Shown here: piece by piece, positions 54,849 to 63,693 of the stretch
How positions within the stretch are numbered: the first letter of the stretch is position 1
Layout of the letters: each line of letters opens with the position of its first letter
Assembly: GCF_013403975.1 (NCBI RefSeq)
Contig: NZ_JABFDH010000004.1
Location: forward strand, 124,001-188,000
From: Winogradskyella ursingii
GTDB taxonomy: Bacteria > Bacteroidota > Bacteroidia > Flavobacteriales > Flavobacteriaceae
Reading direction: 5' to 3'
DNA length: 64,000 nucleotides
Notes under the pieces: generated by a model
Databases searched by the model: none
What the model saw: the letters and a program-made list of their open reading frames with translations, nothing else
What the model was told of the DNA's origin: nothing
Made by a program: the position numbers and the translations under genes

Positions 54849-56246
54849 ATGCTCACAAAATTCGGAGAAGTATCAACAAAATTATTTGAGAAGTATATGC
54901 CGAATGCATTTGTGTTTGCTATGCTGCTTACCATTATTACAGCGTTAGTTGCTTTCATCTGGTTAGGTGCTTCTCCCATGGAAATCATTAAAGGTTGGTA
55001 CGATGGTTTTTATTCTTTGTTAGAATTTGGGATGCAGATTGTATTGATTATAATAACCGGGTTTGCCATAGCGCTTTCTCCATTTATTAATAAAGGCATA
55101 GACAAGTTGACCTTGCGCCTCAAAACACCCAGGCAGGTTTACCTCATTGTGGTATTTGTCGGAACCCTGTTGTCACTTATAAGTTTTGGATGGATCGTAA
55201 TTACTTGTGTTTTGGCCAGAGAATTAGCAATTCGGGTTAAAGGTGTGAATTATCCTTTTTTAGTAGCCTGTGTTTACTTCAGCGGAGGAAGTTGGGTCAC
55301 AGGTCTTTCTAGCTCTATTCCATTATTGTTGGGAACAGAAAATAATTATCTAATAGAAGCAGGAATTTTAACAGATATAATCCCAACCGCCTTTACGTTG
55401 GGCTCTGTTTTAAACTTTGCTATGATGGCATTATATGTATTATTTGCGCCATTAATGATTATTCTACTTATTCCGAAAACAAAAAATATAAAACAGCTCG
55501 AGGATATGTTGGAGGATAAAACGGACAAAAAGGAGCTTTCCATACAAGATGAAGCATTTAGTCTCAACCTTTCCTATAAATCGGTGTCAGATAAATTAAA
55601 TAACGGTGTCATGCTTCTTATCTGTATTGTTTTAATGGGATTGACCTACATCGTTTATCATTTTTATACCAATGGTTTTCAGTTGAATTTTAATATCATG
55701 ATTTTTATTTTCTTGATGGTTGGTTTGGCATTGCATAAAACACCTATGCGGTATGTAATTGCCATGAAACGCTCTAGCAGTAATGTTTCAGGTATTCTAT
55801 ACCAATACCCTTTTTATGCAGGTATCATGGGCATAATGTTGTACACAGGATTGGGCGAGAAGTTGGCAGAAGTCATGGCTTCTGTTGCCACAATTGACAC
55901 TTATCCGTTTTTTGCATACCTAACAGGAGGAGTGATCAACTTTGCTATCCCATCTGCAGGAGGAGAATTTGCTGTAGTAGGTCCAAGTATTATCAATGCC
56001 GTCAAAGTAATTGGTGAAGGATTACCAGCTAACGAGCTTACAGCAATGGTATCGAGAGCATCTCTGTCCATTGCTTATGGAGAGAGTCTTTCTAACGTAT
56101 TGCAACCCTTTTATCTATTGCTTGTATTCCCAATTATGGGAAAAGGCATTAAAATTCAAGCACGGGATGTAATGGGCTACCTGGTCATTCCATTTATAGT
56201 TTTTTTTATCATCCAATCTATGTTGGTCATTTGGATGCCGTTATAA
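54849..56246 (+). CDS. AtoE-type short-chain fatty acid transporter
   Basis: 465 residues with about 12 membrane helices, in the AtoE/TIGR00366 family: MPNAFVFAMLLTIITALVAF near the N-terminus, YFSGGSWVTGLSSSIPLLLG, FAIPSAGGEFAVVGPSII and ASLSIAYGESLSNVLQPFYL. Family members move short-chain fatty acids such as acetoacetate or butyrate. It begins 69 bases after the PycTM-like gene, so it may be transcribed with the signalling cluster. This would fit the cluster sensing a carboxylate, but that is inference. Confidence 0.88.
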   Translation: MLTKFGEVSTKLFEKYMPNAFVFAMLLTIITALVAFIWLGASPMEIIKGWYDGFYSLLEFGMQIVLIIITGFAIALSPFINKGIDKLTLRLKTPRQVYLIVVFVGTLLSLISFGWIVITCVLARELAIRVKGVNYPFLVACVYFSGGSWVTGLSSSIPLLLGTENNYLIEAGILTDIIPTAFTLGSVLNFAMMALYVLFAPLMIILLIPKTKNIKQLEDMLEDKTDKKELSIQDEAFSLNLSYKSVSDKLNNGVMLLICIVLMGLTYIVYHFYTNGFQLNFNIMIFIFLMVGLALHKTPMRYVIAMKRSSSNVSGILYQYPFYAGIMGIMLYTGLGEKLAEVMASVATIDTYPFFAYLTGGVINFAIPSAGGEFAVVGPSIINAVKVIGEGLPANELTAMVSRASLSIAYGESLSNVLQPFYLLLVFPIMGKGIKIQARDVMGYLVIPFIVFFIIQSMLVIWMPL

Positions 56247-56357
56247 AATTTATCAACAGAATGAAGCTAAAATTAATTTCTTAGTGGCTTTTATTTTCAA
56301 TCCCATCGATTGAGAATAGTACTGGGGAACTAGAGAAGAAACAACAGGCTTAGAAGA

Positions 56358-56386
56358 AGATAAAATTCTTTAGATATGTAAAACAT
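56358..56386 (+). pseudogene. Possible fossil DUF6090 head 2 (start codon lost)
   Basis: AAGATAAAATTCTTTAGATA matches the array start with ATG changed to AAG, and the frame continues IKFFRYVKHYRIR before losing resemblance. It lies in the 230-base gap before array 2. Confidence 0.5.
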
Positions 56387-56476
56387 TATCGAATCAGAAT
56401 TTCGGTCTTGCAAAATCATAAATCTGATCAACCTTTAGAGAAGATAGCCTCTTGAGAAATAAATGAAATTATTAAT

Positions 56477-57268
56477 ATGATTAAAATTTTTAGAAAAATA
56501 CGATACCAGCTAATGAGTGAAAATAGAACTAAAAAATATCTACTTTATGCAATAGGAGAAATCATACTTGTGGTTATCGGAATTTTAATTGCGTTGCAGA
56601 TTAATAATTGGAACGACAACCGAAAAAACAAAATTGATGAACAGAACTTTCATCACAACGTTCTGATAGATTTACAAAAGGATGAAGAAAAGTTAAAATA
56701 TTACAAGCATTTTCATACAAAGCGCATTGAATATTTGGACACTTTGCTCACATATGTCCGTAACCCAAAAATGATAATGGGTATCGAAAAATTTGGGAAA
56801 TTTGTAGAACCTATATTTTATACTACTAATCCAACATCGTATTCCACAACCTTTGATTCGGCTAAATCCTCAGGTGCTTTTAATGAATTTAAACAAAAAG
56901 ACCTTTTAAAAGAACTTGCGCAGTATTATGCCGATTTCGTTTTGATCGAAAACACATTTGAATCTTTAACCCGGTTTGTGGAAAGCCAGTACGAACCTTT
57001 TATGTATCAATTACCAGAAAATTACATGACGGCAGAAACAGGTAATTTGGTAATTAATGAAGAAAATGTAGATGCATTTTACCAAAAAATTGCATCAGTT
57101 GAAGATACAAGAGACATTTCTGCCGATTACAATGTGTTACTCAGAGCACCGAAAATGGAAAATTACATCATAGGAGATTTAGGTCGGAGCTTTAATATTC
57201 TAGGAAAAATAAATTCGAGACTACAAGCTGCGAGAAGACTTGTACATAAAATAGAACTCAATGATTAA
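56477..57268 (+). CDS. DUF6090-type membrane protein, array 2 no. 1 (mosaic head)
   Basis: 263 residues. The head starts as K type (KIRYQLM) but continues as R type (SENRTKKYLLYAIGE). The tail motif SSGAFNEFKQKDLLKELAQY is well preserved. Overlaps the next gene by 8 bases: its last codons GAT TAA lie inside ATGATTAA. Confidence 0.88.
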   Translation: MIKIFRKIRYQLMSENRTKKYLLYAIGEIILVVIGILIALQINNWNDNRKNKIDEQNFHHNVLIDLQKDEEKLKYYKHFHTKRIEYLDTLLTYVRNPKMIMGIEKFGKFVEPIFYTTNPTSYSTTFDSAKSSGAFNEFKQKDLLKELAQYYADFVLIENTFESLTRFVESQYEPFMYQLPENYMTAETGNLVINEENVDAFYQKIASVEDTRDISADYNVLLRAPKMENYIIGDLGRSFNILGKINSRLQAARRLVHKIELND

Positions 57269-58070
57269 ATTTTTCCGACATATAAGACAATCCTTAATTA
57301 TGGAAAATAAGACTGGTAAATACCTAAAGTACGCAATCGGCGAAATTATACTTGTAGTAATTGGGATTTTAATTGCGTTGCAGATTAATAATTGGAATGA
57401 AAATCAAAAATTGCGGAATCAGGAAATTGCATATTTAAATAATTTAAAAGGTGATTTACAAACTCAACTAAATATGTTGGATGTTTATATTGATTATGAA
57501 AATATTATAATCGACCATTCAAATGACATTATAGAACATTACGAATTGAATGGAGGTTTTAATAATATGGATAGTGTTTTTCCAAAATTGAATGATCTAA
57601 CAACACGATGGACATTTTCTAATGCAAATACAACACTTTTGCAAATGTTGAATTCAAATCAAATTAATATTATTCAAAATACCGATTTAAAGGAGGAACT
57701 TATAGCCTTTAATCAACAAATAGACTTATTTGCCAAAAACACAAATATTAATAACACCAATCTTGTAGATAATTTAACGACCGGAACTTTTGTTGAAGTT
57801 GGCGGATTTGCCTCTTATGGAAATTCCGACAGAATGGTTCAAAAATTCAATGATTTTTATCCTTTCAAAAACAAAATTGTCAATGATAATGAGCTTAAAG
57901 AGCTTACAATTCAAATCATATCCCAGCCTAAAAACAAACTAGAGATTATGAACAAAGTGTCGTACAGAAACACGATATCCAGTTTGCAAAAATCAGGAAA
58001 CGAAGCTTTAAGAGTGAGAACAGAACAAATCTTAAAGATGATTAATGATGAAATTAATTCAAGAACCTAA
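57261..58070 (+). CDS. DUF6090-type membrane protein, array 2 no. 2 (reciprocal mosaic head)
   Basis: 269 residues. The head starts as R type (HIRQSLI) and continues as K type (MENKTGKYLKYAIGE), the reverse of the gene before it. Tail motif NSNQINIIQNTDLKEELIAF. Ends with a basic helix near QILKMINDEINSRT. Confidence 0.88.
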   Translation: MIKFFRHIRQSLIMENKTGKYLKYAIGEIILVVIGILIALQINNWNENQKLRNQEIAYLNNLKGDLQTQLNMLDVYIDYENIIIDHSNDIIEHYELNGGFNNMDSVFPKLNDLTTRWTFSNANTTLLQMLNSNQINIIQNTDLKEELIAFNQQIDLFAKNTNINNTNLVDNLTTGTFVEVGGFASYGNSDRMVQKFNDFYPFKNKIVNDNELKELTIQIISQPKNKLEIMNKVSYRNTISSLQKSGNEALRVRTEQILKMINDEINSRT

Positions 58071-58104
58071 GGTTCCCGGAGTTTGTGACATAAGGGAAAT
58101 AACT

Positions 58105-58209
58105 ATGATAAAATCTTTTAAACATATCGTTCAATCTATGATCAATCAAAATAGAACCATTTGTCATTCCGCACTTGATGCGGAATCCACATCGAAGCTA
58201 AAATTATGA
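58105..58209 (+). CDS. Leader ORF c: truncated DUF6090 head ending in palindromic repeat
   Basis: 34 codons, MIKSFKHIVQSMINQNRT then CHSALDAESTSKLKL. Same length, frame and ATGA exit (into 58206) as leaders a and b, 24 kb away. The head part has drifted more (KSFKHIV for KFFRHIR), suggesting relaxed constraint on the peptide. Confidence 0.55.
   Translation: MIKSFKHIVQSMINQNRTICHSALDAESTSKLKL
58162..58190. repeat. Palindromic repeat, copy 3
   Basis: ATTCCGCA (58166-58173), loop CTTGA, TGCGGAAT (58179-58186): the 29-base element is identical to copy 1. Confidence 0.8.
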
Positions 58210-59006
58210 TTAAGTTTTTCAGAAAAATTAGATACAATCTCATGGAAACAGGAAAAACAGGAAAGTACCTTAAATACGCTATTGGCGAAATCGTCCTTGT
58301 GGTGATCGGGATTCTCATTGCACTTCAGATTAATAACTGGAACTCTAACCGAATTCAAAATAAAAAAGAAGCTCTTTACATTACCAACATTAAGCGCGAT
58401 TTAAATGAACAACTAAAAACCATAGAGTCTCAAATTGATTACGAAAGAAATATCAATAAAGTAGCTTCACCAATTATAACAAATTATAAAACAAATCAAA
58501 GCTTTAAGGTAGACAGCCTTTTTACGGTTAACATAGGAATTCTTACAGGCAGAAGGACATTCGTAAAAAACACACCTACATATACCGAATTAATCTCTTC
58601 GGGAAATATTGATATCATTAGCAATAATATCATAAAAGACGAAATCATTAAATATTACCAGGAACTTGAACGTGTAGAACTTGTCATTAATAAAAATAAC
58701 AACTTATATACTGATACGGTATTTATCCCTGAGATGATGGGTTTGTCAGAAATTCAAATAAAGGGAGAATTCAAGACGGAAGAGTTGAAATATTTTATCC
58801 AGTCCGAAAGTATTCCGCTAGTCGATTTAAACGAACCAATTTTAAAAGAGATCACCAAATCCCAACTTAAAGATCCGGAAAAAACCTTGAAATTTATCAA
58901 TAGCTTAAATTTTAGAAATTTTATTGCAAAACTTCATTTGTACCTTATGGACAATCAAAAGAAGTACACGGAACAATTGCTGGAAAAAATAGAGTCTGAA
59001 TATTAA
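58206..59006 (+). CDS. DUF6090-type membrane protein, array 2 no. 3
   Basis: 266 residues. K-type head (KIRYNLMETGKTGKYLKYAI). Tail motif SSGNIDIISNNIIKDEIIKY. The whole tail is similar to that of the next gene (EALYxxNIxxDL, DSLF, PTYxELIS, FIPxMM), so the two are recent tandem relatives although their heads differ. Confidence 0.88.
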   Translation: MIKFFRKIRYNLMETGKTGKYLKYAIGEIVLVVIGILIALQINNWNSNRIQNKKEALYITNIKRDLNEQLKTIESQIDYERNINKVASPIITNYKTNQSFKVDSLFTVNIGILTGRRTFVKNTPTYTELISSGNIDIISNNIIKDEIIKYYQELERVELVINKNNNLYTDTVFIPEMMGLSEIQIKGEFKTEELKYFIQSESIPLVDLNEPILKEITKSQLKDPEKTLKFINSLNFRNFIAKLHLYLMDNQKKYTEQLLEKIESEY

Positions 59007-59044
59007 CTATTTTAAAATTGAAATGAATAACAGATAACTAACCA

Positions 59045-59860
59045 ATGATAAAATTCTTCAGACATATACGCCAATCTATGATCAACCAGAATAGAACCAA
59101 AAAATACCTACTCTACGCCATAGGCGAAATCATCCTTGTGGTTATAGGTATTCTCATTGCGTTGCAGATCAATAACTGGAACTCTAACAGAATAGACAAC
59201 CAAAATGAAGCGCTCTATCTCAAAAATATTGAAAGCGATTTAATAATGCAAAAGGCGATTATTGATAACCAACTCTTGTTTGAATCAGACATTCTAAACA
59301 TTACAGACAAAATGATTAAGTCCTATAATGAAGAAAATCAAATCAAAACAGATTCGCTCTTTAGTAAGCGTATTGGCGTATTGTCTGGACGCATGACCTT
59401 TACAAAACACAATCCCACTTACGACGAGCTGATATCTACGGGAAATTTAGATTTAATTAAAGACAGGGATTTAAGAGAAAAATTAGTCCTTTTTTACCAG
59501 TCTAGTGAACGTTTAGAAAAGATACTTTCTATTAATAATGAATTTGTTGACGAAACATTTATTCCAGGTATGATGAATCTTTCTAAAACAGATTATGGTG
59601 GTGTTTTTAAAATGGAATCGTTTCAAGACATTTTCAATGAAAATAAAGAACTCATTGAAAACTATTTGGTAGAAGTTGATAATAGCAATCTCACAGAAAT
59701 ATCCCAGCAACAACTTGCAAAACCTGAAAACGAATTGACATTTATCAATCAGCTGACAAACAGAAACCGTTTGGCACTTGTAAATTACCTGTTTATTAAT
59801 CAACTAAAAAAAAGCTTAGAGGCATTGCTTCAGGAATTAAAATCAATTAACGAAATATGA
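59045..59860 (+). CDS. DUF6090-type membrane protein, array 2 no. 4
   Basis: 271 residues, the longest copy. R-type-like head (HIRQSMINQNRTKKYLLYAI). Tail motif STGNLDLIKDRDLREKLVLF. The tail is a relative of the preceding gene's. A 38-base gap precedes it; a 4-base overlap follows. Confidence 0.88.
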   Translation: MIKFFRHIRQSMINQNRTKKYLLYAIGEIILVVIGILIALQINNWNSNRIDNQNEALYLKNIESDLIMQKAIIDNQLLFESDILNITDKMIKSYNEENQIKTDSLFSKRIGVLSGRMTFTKHNPTYDELISTGNLDLIKDRDLREKLVLFYQSSERLEKILSINNEFVDETFIPGMMNLSKTDYGGVFKMESFQDIFNENKELIENYLVEVDNSNLTEISQQQLAKPENELTFINQLTNRNRLALVNYLFINQLKKSLEALLQELKSINEI

Positions 59861-60609
59861 TAAAATTCTTCCGAAATATCCGTGAGTCTATGATTAACCA
59901 AGGTAAAACCAAAAAGTATTTGTTATATGCCATAGGCGAAATTATCCTAGTAGTAATTGGGATTTTGATTGCGCTTCAAATCAATAATTGGAATGAAAAA
60001 AGAAAGCAAACTCGCTATGAAAGAGAATTAATCGTTCAACTAAAAAAGGATTTAGAATTTAATATAAAAGACATTCGACTGAATATAGAACTTCAAACAC
60101 TCTGTATTGAATCTTGCGACGTATTGATTGATCATATAAATAATAATGGGATTTACCAGGATTCTCTTTTGCTACATTTTGCACAATCGGGTTTATGGAC
60201 TAAAGCCATTCTCAACGCGGGAGCGTATAGCACGGTCAAATCAAGAGGGCTCGATGTAATTTCAGAACCTAAACTAAGAGAGCTCATTTTCAATATTTAT
60301 GAAGGAGACTTGGTGTGGATCAAGCAAATGGAGAATATCGTGATTGAGCAGATTGAGGATTTTCGTACTGAAAAAGGTGCACTGTATTTTAAAAAGTGGG
60401 AACCAACGGAATTAGAAAACGGTAAACTGGTGTCTGGAGAAGTACGCTTTGAGGATTATGAATTAATAATGAAAGATAACTACTATCAATATTTTTTGCA
60501 AGGTGTTAAAACCAATTCAGAAATATTAAAGTCTTTGGCAACTAAGTATTTACAAGATCATCAAGATGCCATTCAACTGATAAACAATTACCTTAGCACA
60601 GATGATTAA
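59857..60609 (+). CDS. DUF6090-type membrane protein, array 2 no. 5
   Basis: 250 residues. Head NIRESMINQGKTKKYLLYAI, a blend of the two types. Tail motif KSRGLDVISEPKLRELIFNI. Overlaps the next gene by 8 bases through ATGATTAA. Confidence 0.88.
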   Translation: MIKFFRNIRESMINQGKTKKYLLYAIGEIILVVIGILIALQINNWNEKRKQTRYERELIVQLKKDLEFNIKDIRLNIELQTLCIESCDVLIDHINNNGIYQDSLLLHFAQSGLWTKAILNAGAYSTVKSRGLDVISEPKLRELIFNIYEGDLVWIKQMENIVIEQIEDFRTEKGALYFKKWEPTELENGKLVSGEVRFEDYELIMKDNYYQYFLQGVKTNSEILKSLATKYLQDHQDAIQLINNYLSTDD

Positions 60610-61372
60610 GTTCTTTAGAAAAATAAGATATAACCTCATGGAACAAAACAAAACAGGACGTTACTTTAAATACGCCATTGGTGAAATCATCCTTGTGGTT
60701 ATAGGTATTCTCATTGCACTTCAGATTAATAACTGGAATGAGCAACGAAAACAAAAACAACAGGAGACGACTTACTACTGCAAAATTTTGGAGGACCTCA
60801 AGGCAGACATTGTTAATATAGATATTTCAATTTTATCTCTAGATAGTCGTCAGGAAAAAGCAAAAACACTACTTACCAATTTATTGAAAGTTCAAAATGA
60901 TAAAACGATATTGATAAAAGATTATATACCCTCACTAAGGTCAACACGATTTGTCTCCACCAGAGCAGCTATTGAAGATATTACGTCATCGGGTAAGTTG
61001 GAAATTTTAAAGAATGATGCTATTAAAAGTGCAATTTTAAAGTTCTACACACATCAAGATAATTCGCTTACCGTCATTAGTGATAATCACAATCAATTAT
61101 CGCAACATATTTTCGATTATATTACGTATACAGATTTTGGTATACACGAGGTACCATTGTATAAGGAGAATTTTGGGGAAGAATTAAAACAGTTATTAAA
61201 AAGTACTGATTGGCAAAAAGACCCGAGTAGTAATCTGTTTATTAAGGTAAAAGATCATATGAACATGACTGTTATCATTTGCGAAAGAGAAAAAGCCTTA
61301 TTAAGAGAAATGAAAGAATCTGCAAATCAACTTAAAGACCTTTTAGAATCTTATTGCATTTCAAATTATTAA
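60602..61372 (+). CDS. DUF6090-type membrane protein, array 2 no. 6
   Basis: 256 residues. K-type head (KIRYNLMEQNKTGRYFKYAI). The tail begins TYYCKILEDLKAD and has SSGKLEILKNDAIKSAILKF; it is a clear relative of the tail at 31671, which has an R-type head. Confidence 0.88.
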   Translation: MIKFFRKIRYNLMEQNKTGRYFKYAIGEIILVVIGILIALQINNWNEQRKQKQQETTYYCKILEDLKADIVNIDISILSLDSRQEKAKTLLTNLLKVQNDKTILIKDYIPSLRSTRFVSTRAAIEDITSSGKLEILKNDAIKSAILKFYTHQDNSLTVISDNHNQLSQHIFDYITYTDFGIHEVPLYKENFGEELKQLLKSTDWQKDPSSNLFIKVKDHMNMTVIICEREKALLREMKESANQLKDLLESYCISNY

Positions 61373-61397
61373 ATTCTTCCGCCATATCCGCCAATTC

Positions 61398-62153
61398 ATG
61401 ATTAAAGAAAACAGATTTTCAAAGTATTTACTTTACGCCATTGGCGAAATCATCCTTGTGGTTATAGGTATTCTCATTGCGTTGCAGATCAATAATTGGA
61501 ATGAAACAAGGAAAGACAGAGTAAAAGAGCAAGCTTTATTACGGCAGTTAAACAAAGAATTTGAAAGCAATCTTCTTCAACTTGATTTAAAAATCTCAAA
61601 TAGAAAATCAATTTTAAAAGCCGGAAACCGAATAATTCAATATTTCGATAATCCAGATGCTATTATTAGAGACTCACTCATAGCAAACATTAGTGTATTA
61701 ACTATTGCACCTACGTTTAACCCTGTAAACAGCGACCTCTTAAATTCTGGTAAAATCGAATTAATTCAAAATGAAAAACTAAAACAACTCTTGACTGAGT
61801 GGCAAACCTATGTAGTACAATTGGCAGAAATCGAAAATGAATATGTGGGTAACTACAGAAATATTCTATTGCCTTTAATTATTGAAATGGGTATTGGAAG
61901 AGAGGTGGACAATGCCTTTTGGGAAAACGAAAACAACTTCATTTTTCTTTTAGATAAAAACAAAATAAAGGACAAGCCAGAAAACACCAACTCTAATAAA
62001 AATATAGATTTAGAAGAAATAATTAATAATAAGGAATTAGAAGGTGTGGTTTCCAACGCTATTTATATTAACTATCTCAGTAACATTGAATCTCAAAGTG
62101 TTAGGGAACGAATTAATCAGATATTGAATTTGATAACCGAAGAAATAGAATAA
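61398..62153 (+). CDS. DUF6090-type membrane protein, array 2 no. 7 (unusual start)
   Basis: 251 residues from the first ATG. The usual head continues 11 codons upstream in frame (IIKFFRHIRQF, from 61365), but its first codon is ATT instead of ATG. From ATT the gene would overlap the previous one by 8 bases, just as other pairs in the array do. Either ATT is used as a rare start, or the start was lost and translation begins at 61398, still ahead of the membrane helix. Tail motif NSGKIELIQNEKLKQLLTEW. Confidence 0.82.
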   Translation: MIKENRFSKYLLYAIGEIILVVIGILIALQINNWNETRKDRVKEQALLRQLNKEFESNLLQLDLKISNRKSILKAGNRIIQYFDNPDAIIRDSLIANISVLTIAPTFNPVNSDLLNSGKIELIQNEKLKQLLTEWQTYVVQLAEIENEYVGNYRNILLPLIIEMGIGREVDNAFWENENNFIFLLDKNKIKDKPENTNSNKNIDLEEIINNKELEGVVSNAIYINYLSNIESQSVRERINQILNLITEEIE

Positions 62154-62158
62154 AGATT

Positions 62159-62932
62159 ATGATAAAATTCTTCCGCCATATCCGTCAACGATTAGTTACT
62201 GACCCGCCCGAACGTGCCGTTTCGGTGCGGGCGGGAAGTAAATTCAGCAAATATCTGCTCTATGCCATAGGAGAAATCATCCTTGTAGTCATTGGGATAT
62301 TAATTGCGCTTCAGATAAATGATTGGAACGAAAATCGTAAAAATCAAATTCGCGAATCAAAAATATTAAACAATTTACGGGAAGACCTAGAAAGGACTAA
62401 GCTCAATTTAGAAACTACAATTGCTGAGTATCCTGAATACATCAATAGAATTGAAGCAAAAATTAATTATATAGGAATGGAATCAGATTCCCTTACTACA
62501 GAAATGAAACAGAACATTTCAGATACAGGTGTGCCTATCGTGAATATTGTAGATGGTAGTATAAACGCTTTATTGGGTTCAGAGAAATTAGAACTTATAT
62601 CAAACGATTCACTAAAGTTAATGTTAACGGAATATCCAACCTTTGTAAGCAGGCACAAAGAAGTAGAAGAAAAACTGCAAAATGTATTGCTGGACATTCA
62701 CAGACCAGTTTTAGAACGCTACTTCTCGTTAACAGACAGAATAGAAAACGAGAAAGATAAATTTCCCAATCTCAAAAAAAGAGCGATACCTTCTGACTTT
62801 AATAATTTAATGAAAGATAGAGCTTATCAAAATGTACTTGTGAATGAGAGATACCATCTGATATATACAGAAGCAAGTGCTAAGGAGCTATTAAGCAAAA
62901 CCATTAAAATTCTTGATAAAACTAAAATGTAA
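62159..62932 (+). CDS. DUF6090-type membrane protein, array 2 no. 8 (with in-frame palindrome insertion)
   Basis: 257 residues. R-type head HIRQRLVT interrupted by about 12 extra residues (DPPERAVSVRAG) before SKFSKYLLYAIGE. The extra codons come from a GC-rich palindrome at 62203-62235. The insertion keeps the frame and lies in the short cytosolic segment. The tail (GSEKLELISNDSLKLMLTEY) is related to that of the gene at 33341. Confidence 0.87.
   Translation: MIKFFRHIRQRLVTDPPERAVSVRAGSKFSKYLLYAIGEIILVVIGILIALQINDWNENRKNQIRESKILNNLREDLERTKLNLETTIAEYPEYINRIEAKINYIGMESDSLTTEMKQNISDTGVPIVNIVDGSINALLGSEKLELISNDSLKLMLTEYPTFVSRHKEVEEKLQNVLLDIHRPVLERYFSLTDRIENEKDKFPNLKKRAIPSDFNNLMKDRAYQNVLVNERYHLIYTEASAKELLSKTIKILDKTKM
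62203..62235. repeat. GC-rich palindrome inserted in a coding head
   Basis: CCCGCCCG (62203-62210) pairs with CGGGCGGG (62228-62235) around a 17-base loop. It stands out in AT-rich surroundings and is absent from the paralogous heads. Confidence 0.8.
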
Positions 62933-62985
62933 ATAATGTTGTGTATAGGTAATATGAAAAAATTCAACAAATATCCATTATCCAA

Positions 62986-63693
62986 ATGCTAAAATTCTTC
63001 CGCCATATTCGCCAACACTTGCTTTCAGAGAGTAAGTTTTCAAAGTATATGCTCTACGCCATAGGAGAAATCATCCTTGTAGTCATTGGGATCTTGATTG
63101 CGCTTCAGATTAACAATTGGAATGACAACCGAAAGAATGACATTAAGGAAAGAAATGTTTTGATAAATCTTAAAACAGACCTAACAGCTGATATGCAAAA
63201 GTTAGATACACTTAAAATTCAATTTGAAAAAGCAGCTGAATCCAAAGAAGTTTTTGAATCTTTTCTTTATTATAAAGACCGTATAAATATTCCGCTTTCA
63301 GAGCATTTTAAAAATCAATTTATACACATATGGGGTGATTTCAATCCAAATACAATTACAATAGACGAGCTAAAAAACAGTAATTCTGCCAATTTAATAT
63401 CCAATCCTGAGTTGAGCAGAGCGCTTTATGCCCTTTATGATAATTATAATGACTTATCTACCAAATTAAAGTTAGGAATAGAAAGAACGCAGCTAATGAT
63501 AAATTATTCGAGTAATTACATGTTACATGTTCTGAATCCGAGTGAAGAAGACATTATACCTATGCTAAATGAAAAATATTTTGTTAATCAAGTTGAAGCC
63601 AATTACATATTTGGGCGCTTAAGCGCAATAAAGGCAGCAAGAGAAAAATGTCAGTTTGTACTTGATCTTCTTAATAAAGAACTTAATGATTAA
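62986..63693 (+). CDS. DUF6090-type membrane protein, array 2 no. 9
   Basis: 235 residues. Head HIRQHLLSESKFSKYMLYAI, with MLKFF in place of MIKFF. The tail motif is weak (NSNSANLISNPELSRALYAL). A 53-base gap precedes it; its end overlaps leader ORF d by 8 bases. Confidence 0.87.
   Translation: MLKFFRHIRQHLLSESKFSKYMLYAIGEIILVVIGILIALQINNWNDNRKNDIKERNVLINLKTDLTADMQKLDTLKIQFEKAAESKEVFESFLYYKDRINIPLSEHFKNQFIHIWGDFNPNTITIDELKNSNSANLISNPELSRALYALYDNYNDLSTKLKLGIERTQLMINYSSNYMLHVLNPSEEDIIPMLNEKYFVNQVEANYIFGRLSAIKAAREKCQFVLDLLNKELND

Noticed and set aside
62954..62989. Short ORF MKKFNKYPLSKC as a fifth leader
   Set aside because: It resembles the head start only weakly and does not overlap the next gene in the ATGA manner; mentioned only as a possible remnant.
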